Assembly (NCBI GenBank): GCA_004794655.1
Contig: SMMW01000522.1
Location: 1,488,001 to 1,552,000, forward strand
Direction: 5' to 3'
Origin: Marisa cornuarietis
Lineage: Eukaryota; Mollusca; Gastropoda; Architaenioglossa; Ampullariidae
DNA length: 64,000 bases
The stretch's first letter is position 1, and the number at the start of each line of letters is the position of its first letter. The position numbers and the translations under genes are program-made. Under the pieces are notes generated by a model. It ran no database searches. It saw only the letters and a program-made list of their open reading frames with translations, and was not told the DNA's origin. Below are positions 63,201 to 64,000 of the stretch, piece by piece.

Positions 63201-63779
63201 CCTTGACTCAAAATGCTACAACTCCTCCTCCCCCATTCGTCCCCCCTCTCAACTTTGTTGTCCAAAATAAACTGTCAACCTCAGCAAGTTTAAAAGTATG
63301 AGTGTTTCCCTATTTTACCACACTGAGGCTACATATGTCAACTACTCCTTAAGTTTGCCACAAATGAGGTGGCAGATCAGTGGTTGACCATAAAATCACA
63401 GGTGGTTGAGTTTGTGGGACAAATTACCTAATCAATTTGCCTTTTGGATCTGGGACAATTCAGCATTTTGTGTTGGGACAGATGTAGTCTCACTTGGGAT
63501 GATATGGACCTAGCTGGGATGATTTGATTCAGGCTGAGGGATGATATGATTGGGGTGATATATGGTCTTGGGGCGAAATGACTGTGACCAAAATTACACT
63601 GTGTGTGTGTGTGTGCATGCGTGCGCGTGCATATCCATACATATACACACATGTATACCACTAACACACATACACAGATCACATACCTAATGATATATTC
63701 CTCTTCACGTGAGTTTTCAGACCTAACGCTTTGCTGGTATGAACGTCTCTCGTTTGCCTTTCCATTGTTTGCTCCAAAC
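54277..63779 (-). CDS. SLC38A9: SLC38A9-type lysosomal amino acid transporter, 5' end uncertain
   Basis: Lysosomal sodium-coupled transporter and arginine sensor that activates mTORC1 through Ragulator and Rag GTPases. Exons: 63779-63687, 62099-61958, 61551-61466, 60850-60787, 58634-58538, 58287-58126, 57865-57794, 57364-57194, 56634-56515, 56227-56121, 55984-55880, 55238-55090, 54845-54756, 54460-54277. They give about 547 codons in one frame with GT-AG borders. The cytosolic N-terminus has RYYSRL, part of the Rag-binding region, then PDHVVP. The first membrane helix has [36 protein letters not shown] and the final VANFIAQF all match SLC38A9. The lumenal loop (exons 7-8) carries N-glycosylation sites. 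The first exon lacks a start codon; a possible preceding exon at 63988-63935 is weak. Human is 561 aa, so little is missing. Confidence 0.93.
58890..59935 (-). mobile_element. CR1/L2-like LINE fragment in an SLC38A9 intron
   Basis: The minus strand shows [16 protein letters not shown], then [45 protein letters not shown] and a C-terminal end to about 59110. A 3' UTR follows with CACTTTGAGCTTGCATCC and a TTATTATT-type end. The 5' half is missing and frames shift several times. Catalytic YADD is intact, but the element cannot be active. Confidence 0.85.
60145..60357 (-). mobile_element. SINE family B in an SLC38A9 intron
   Basis: Same tRNA head and ATATAGCC-TTAGTTGCTGGC body as at 40390. The box B-like GGTTCAGTTCTCG is well kept, and a long A/T tail (T-rich on plus) lies at 60145-60178. 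Target duplication AATGTGACTGAT is perfect (60133-60144 and 60358-60369). Confidence 0.92.
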
Positions 63780-64000
63780 CTAAAAGTATGATAAATTTTA
63801 GGGTGATTTCCGAAAATGTAATAGAATACGACACGTATTCAGCAAGTAGGCCTAATTGTTAAATCTGAAGTCTAGGACTTGCTTTTTTCCAAAACAATTC
63901 ATCTACATCTAGCACTGCTTTGTTCAGACAAAAGATACCTACTCTGTATTCTTAAAGAAATCAAGGAGAAGTTCAAAGTTTCATTTTTCTATAAAATAAT
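63780..64000 (-). other. Upstream SLC38A9 sequence with a possible small exon
   Basis: Minus strand 63988-63935 could be an exon: acceptor TTTTATAG, frame ending RIQSR across the junction, donor AG|GTATCT. The phase fits the first mapped exon. The encoded residues do not clearly match SLC38A9, so this is weak. Confidence 0.2.

Overview
The window is eukaryotic and animal: five split genes with GT-AG (and two GC-AG) introns, AT-rich introns, tRNA-derived SINEs, several LINE families, solo LTRs and TA-flanked inverted-repeat elements. The gene set and repeat types suggest a mollusc, probably a gastropod, but this is inference; the sequence itself only establishes an invertebrate-type metazoan genome. 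I rebuilt exons by hand from family resemblance, splice sites and unbroken reading phase.

Layout. (1) 652-9017, minus: 13 exons of a type I membrane receptor with the gp130/Domeless class I cytokine receptor layout (signal peptide, Ig-like domain, cytokine-binding D1-D2 pair with a degenerate WSXWS motif, three fibronectin III domains). Its membrane and cytoplasmic exons lie beyond base 1. (2) 9018-14412: SINEs, short tandem repeats and a 795-bp pogo/mariner-like MITE. (3) 14413-19803, minus: complete GET3/ASNA1 ATPase, 8 exons, 335 aa. (4) 19804-24377: head-to-head intergenic region with a palindromic minisatellite close to the GET3 start. (5) 24378-29781, plus: complete carotenoid oxygenase (BCO/RPE65 family), 10 exons, 550 aa, with all four iron-ligand histidines. 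(6) 31614-42788, minus: complete phosphoglucomutase-1, 10 exons, 560 aa; its intron 8 carries nested transposons. (7) 42789-54276: transposon-rich block with a second MITE, a LINE split by a solo LTR, further LINE pieces, SINEs and an intronless STRAD pseudokinase pseudogene. (8) 54277-63779 and probably beyond, minus: 14 exons of the lysosomal arginine-sensing transporter SLC38A9.

The genes are unrelated housekeeping or signalling genes rather than an operon or cluster. GET3 inserts tail-anchored proteins into the ER; the carotenoid oxygenase works in retinoid or carotenoid metabolism; PGM1 interconverts glucose-1-phosphate and glucose-6-phosphate; SLC38A9 reports lysosomal amino acids to mTORC1; the receptor is expected to signal through JAK/STAT. 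The most noteworthy items are the gp130-like receptor, the two GC-AG introns, the two solo LTRs nested inside LINEs, a snap-back inverted duplication inside a LINE, and the STRAD pseudogene.
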